A program made the translations under genes and the position numbers. A model generated the notes under the pieces. The model saw nothing but the letters and a program-made list of their open reading frames with translations. It was not told where the DNA came from and made no database searches. Below are positions 61,301 to 64,000 of a DNA stretch of 64,000 bases, one piece after another. Within the stretch, counting starts at the first letter, position 1; each line of letters starts with the position of its first letter. Origin of the DNA: Dallia pectoralis (lineage: Eukaryota > Chordata > Actinopteri > Esociformes > Umbridae); contig CM055756.1 of NCBI GenBank assembly GCA_029465975.1, positions 12,898,358-12,962,357 of the forward strand. Direction: 5' to 3'.

Positions 61301-62466
61301 AATGGACTAGAGGACCTATACGGGCTAATACATGGACTAGAGGACCTATACGGACTAATACATGGACTAGAGGACCTATACGGGCTAATACATGGACTAG
61401 AGGACCTATACGGGCTAATAAATGGACTAGAGGACCTATACAGACTAATACATGGACTAGAGGACCTATACGGGCTAATAAATGGACTAGAGGACCTATA
61501 CGGGCTAATACATGGACTAGAGGACCTATACGGACTAATACATGGACTAGAGGACCTATACGGGCTAATAAATGGACTAGAGGACCTATATGGACTAATA
61601 CATGGACTAGAGGAGGACCTATACGGACTAATACATGGACTAGAGGACCTATACAGGCTAATAAATGGACTAGAGGACCTATACGGGCTAATACATGGAC
61701 TAGAGGAGGACCTATACGGACTAATACATGGACTAGAGGACCTATACAGGCTAATAAATGGACTAGAGGACCTATACGGACTAATAAATGGACTAGAGGA
61801 CCTATACGGGCTAATACATGGACTAGAGGACCTATACGGGCTAATACATGGACTAGAGGACCTATACGGGCTAATACATGGACTAGAGGACCTATACGGG
61901 CTAATAAATGGACTAGAGGAGGACCTATACGGGCTAATAAATGGACTAGAGGACGCCCAAATACCACCAACACCTGACCAACTAACTTTTTTTCTAAAAG
62001 TTTACACACCAGGAATCCATTTCCACTCTCCAGGAATTTGTTTTCATAAATATTTGACAAATCATGCATACAGATCTGCAATAAGCACATACTTAAATGT
62101 AAACTTTTAAATACAGTGAAGATGATTTAGGTGAGTTCATCTAGGCGTGTGGTTTGATTGGTTCCCATGGAAGCATGTCTTGCCTGTGTTTACTGTGCGT
62201 GTTACTGCATCTACAATTTGTTCCACTTTTAGTGTTTTAGGATTAATGGCAGTCACTGTGTCTGTCTGCCTGTGTGTCTTTCCTATCTATTTGTCTTTTC
62301 TGACTACTCTTCATATGACCGACAGCGCCCTCTGCTGTTGTGTTTTAGGAATGTGATACATGGCAGTGATTCAGTGGAGAGCGCTCAGAGAGAGATCTCC
62401 CTGTGGTTCAGACCGGATGAGCTAGAATGCTGGGAGGACAGCAGCGCTCAGTGGATTTATGAGTGA
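55371..62466 (+). CDS. NME3: Nucleoside diphosphate kinase 3
   Basis: Transfers the gamma-phosphate between nucleoside triphosphates and diphosphates through a phosphohistidine; the NME3 type has a hydrophobic N-terminus linked to mitochondrial outer membrane location. Exons 55371-55416, 56071-56201, 56404-56505, 56627-56739 and 62349-62466 give 169 codons plus TGA, the same length as human. The hydrophobic start is MICLLLMIFSNLFP. Family motifs: FIAVKPDGVQRRLVGEI, GPIVAMVWQG, NPANSLPGTIRGDY and NVIHGSDSVESA, with catalytic His135. The exon 1 donor is GTTGGT, a weak but usable site. Intron 4 is 5.6 kb, mostly a 30-bp array. The end of the last exon, with its stop, is repeated eight more times downstream. 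Confidence 0.96.
55866..56040. repeat. 21-bp minisatellite in NME3 intron 1
   Basis: About eight copies of a 21-bp unit (GTGTAGATTGGAGGCCACTG plus G or T), ending about 35 bp before the exon 2 acceptor. Confidence 0.95.
56336..56363 (+). pseudogene. Decoy copy of NME3 exon 3 start with acceptor
   Basis: CCAG|GCATCTGAGGACCTCC and seven further bases repeat the exon 3 acceptor and its first 23 bases, about 64 bp upstream of the real exon (56404). The copy then diverges (AACCAAACC). Confidence 0.9.
56757..57214. mobile_element. Short non-autonomous DNA transposon in NME3 intron 4
   Basis: The right end reads, in complement, AGAGGTCGACCAATTATGG; the left end has GGGGTCGAC, a weak inverted match. 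Subterminal CGGCCGATAT and ATCGGCC motifs recur (56796, 57121, 57133, 57145). No transposase. Probably hAT-related, but the family is not certain. Confidence 0.55.
57250..61955. repeat. 4.7-kb, 30-bp minisatellite in NME3 intron 4
   Basis: About 155 copies of a 30-bp unit, GACCTATACGGGCTAATAAA plus TGGACTAGAG. The left part (to about 59350) mixes 30-bp units with 33-bp units that carry an extra GAG, and has truncated copies. The right part is nearly pure 30 bp with combinations of AATAAATGG/AATACATGG and CGGGC/CGGAC/CAGAC/CAGGC. Units are multiples of 3 and stop-free in several frames, producing false frames of up to 602 codons. Confidence 0.97.
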
Positions 62467-62507
62467 TACCGGACACACACACACACATATTCTGTTATTA
62501 CCAACCT

Positions 62508-62546
<39 letters not shown>

Positions 62547-62921
62547 CTAGAATGCTGGGATGACAGCAGCGCTCAGTGGATTTATGAGTGATACCGGACA
62601 CACACACACACATATTCTGTTATTACCAACCTGACACACACACACACACACACACACACACAGCTAGAATGCTGGGATGACAGCAGCGCTCAGTGGATTT
62701 ATGAGTGATACCGGACACACACACACACATATTCTGTTATTACCAACCTGACACACACACACACACACACACAGCTAGAATGCTGGGATGACAGCAGCGC
62801 TCAGTGGCTGAGTGATAGACACACACACACACAATTCTGCTGACACACACACACACACACACACACACACAGCTAGAATGCTGGGATGACAGCAGCGCTC
62901 AGTGGATTTATGAGTGATACC

Positions 62922-62960
<39 letters not shown>

Positions 62961-63210
62961 TCTGTTATTACCAACCTGACACACACACACACACACACAC
63001 ACACACAGCTAGAATGCTGGGATGACAGCAGGGCTCAGTGGATTTATGAGTGATACCGGACACACACACACACATATTCTGTTATTACCAACCAACACAC
63101 ACACACACACACACACACACACAGCTAGAATGCTGGGATGACAGCAGGGCTCAGTGGATTTATGAGTGATACCGGACACACACACACACATATTCTGTTA
63201 TTACCAACCT

Positions 63211-63251
<41 letters not shown>

Positions 63252-63410
63252 CTAGAATGCTGGGATGACAGCAGCGCTCAGTGGATTTATGAGTGATACC
63301 GGACACACACACACACATATTCTGTTATTACCAACCTGACACACACACACACACACAGCTAGAATGCTGGGAGGACAGCAGGGCTCAGTGGATTTACGAG
63401 TGACACATAT
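62467..63410 (+). repeat. Eight tandem copies of the NME3 C-terminal coding end plus CA tracts
   Basis: After the true stop (62464-62466), units of about 95-140 bp repeat: AGCTAGAATGCTGGGATGAC and CTCAGTGGATTTATGAGTGA (encoding LECWDDSSAQWIYE and stop, with small changes), ATACCGG, a CA run, TATTCTGTTATTACCAACCT, and a second CA run. Copies begin near 62547, 62663, 62774, 62871, 63007, 63122, 63250 and 63358. CA run lengths differ between copies. The last copy has GAGGAC, as in the true exon, while the others have GATGAC. Confidence 0.95.
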
Positions 63411-63754
63411 TCTGTTATAACCAGTGTAACACATATTCTGTTATAACCAGTGTGACACACACACAGATTATGTTATTACTAACGTGACACACACTAAATG
63501 TGCAGTTCACACTTGTATTTATTTTCAATCTCTCTGACTACGTACTGGCAGATTCCAGTTGTATAGTCCTGCACTCAGAGTACACCCGTCAACCATGGTC
63601 TGAATGTTACATCTGTTATGCAACATGAATGTCTTTAGAACTGTTGACAACATAGAACCAATGTTTCAGCTGCTGTTCTTATGCTCACTTAATACTGACA
63701 TCACAAGACGCCATACATTCTTGTACTCAAATGCCAGTGACCAAAAAAATACTG

Positions 63755-63760
63755 ATTAAA
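63755..63760 (+). promoter_or_regulatory. NME3: Candidate NME3 poly(A) signal
   Basis: ATTAAA about 1.29 kb after the stop. Using it would place all eight C-terminal copies in the 3' UTR. Confidence 0.45.
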
Positions 63761-63876
63761 AGCTTTCTTAAAACAGCAATCACTGATGTTTTGTTTCTCC
63801 TTTACTAGTTTTTGGCAGGATGTTGAGTTTTTGTATTTATCAAAGTGCATTATCTCATGGTTCTATGTGCATTATG

Positions 63877-64000
63877 CAGTAAAATGAAACCCTATTCACA
63901 TCAAAGGATACTGAAGACTGCTCAGTAAAATGAAACCCTATTCACATCAAAGGATACAGAAGACTGCTCAGTAAAATGAAACCCTATTCACATCAAAGGA
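63877..64000. repeat. 46-bp tandem repeat running off the right edge
   Basis: 2.7 copies of a 46-bp unit with CAGTAAAATGAAACCCTATT and CACATCAAAGGATAC, cut by the window end. Confidence 0.93.

Noticed and set aside
58985..62110. 602-, 441- and 417-codon frames
   Set aside because: Products of the 30-bp array in NME3 intron 4, open on both strands, no start context or domain.
62422..63434. Minus-strand frames rich in CVCV
   Set aside because: Antisense of CA tracts and the NME3 end copies.

Overview
This is nuclear DNA of a ray-finned fish. It has spliced vertebrate genes with short exons and GT-AG introns, fish-type L2, L1, Tc1 and hAT relics, a tRNA-derived SINE, and a large load of minisatellites. 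Tc1 and SINE features look salmoniform or esociform to me, but that is an impression and was not tested. No prokaryotic genes, CRISPR array, rRNA or intact tRNA gene were seen.

Five conserved genes could be assembled exon by exon with consistent reading phase. They are AMDHD2 (minus strand, 322-10731, last exon off the left edge), ATP6V0C (plus, 17082-24005), SPSB3 (plus, 29311-39036), MRPS34 (plus, 51056-54469) and NME3 (plus, 55371-62466). Their human relatives lie on 16p13.3, as I recall, so this is an old linkage group. AMDHD2 and ATP6V0C are head to head, and both putative promoters carry TCATGTGA, an M-box/CLEAR-like core. SPSB3 is a substrate receptor for a Cullin-RING ligase, MRPS34 is a mitoribosomal protein, and NME3 is a nucleoside diphosphate kinase.

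By summing array coordinates, about 28 kb (roughly 45%) of the window is tandem repeat. Units run from 12 to 65 bp, and the two largest arrays are 4.3 kb (ATP6V0C intron 1) and 4.7 kb (NME3 intron 4). The main observation is that many arrays are not just intronic: their unit is a copy of a splice junction of the host gene. This holds for AMDHD2 exon 1 donor (about 32 copies), exon 6 donor (about 17) and exon 8 donor (8), for SPSB3 exon 3 donor (8), exon 5 donor (diverged, about 43) and exon 6 acceptor (about 35), and for the NME3 terminal coding segment with its stop codon (9 copies). MRPS34 exon 1 and NME3 exon 3 have single partial duplications of the same kind.

Transposon layout: a Tc1 relic in AMDHD2 intron 5; a 5'-truncated L2 on the minus strand at 25.3-28.0 kb; another L2 whose 3' tail ends about 20 bp before SPSB3 exon 2; a LINE relic split by a deleted hAT element (31.9-34.1 kb); a Tc1 relic with an internal minisatellite (42.8-44.1 kb); a non-autonomous element holding two L1 insertions (45.4-48.7 kb); a SINE with a multiplied Pol III A-box (49.2-49.8 kb); and a 770-bp element with very long inverted repeats (50.05-50.82 kb).
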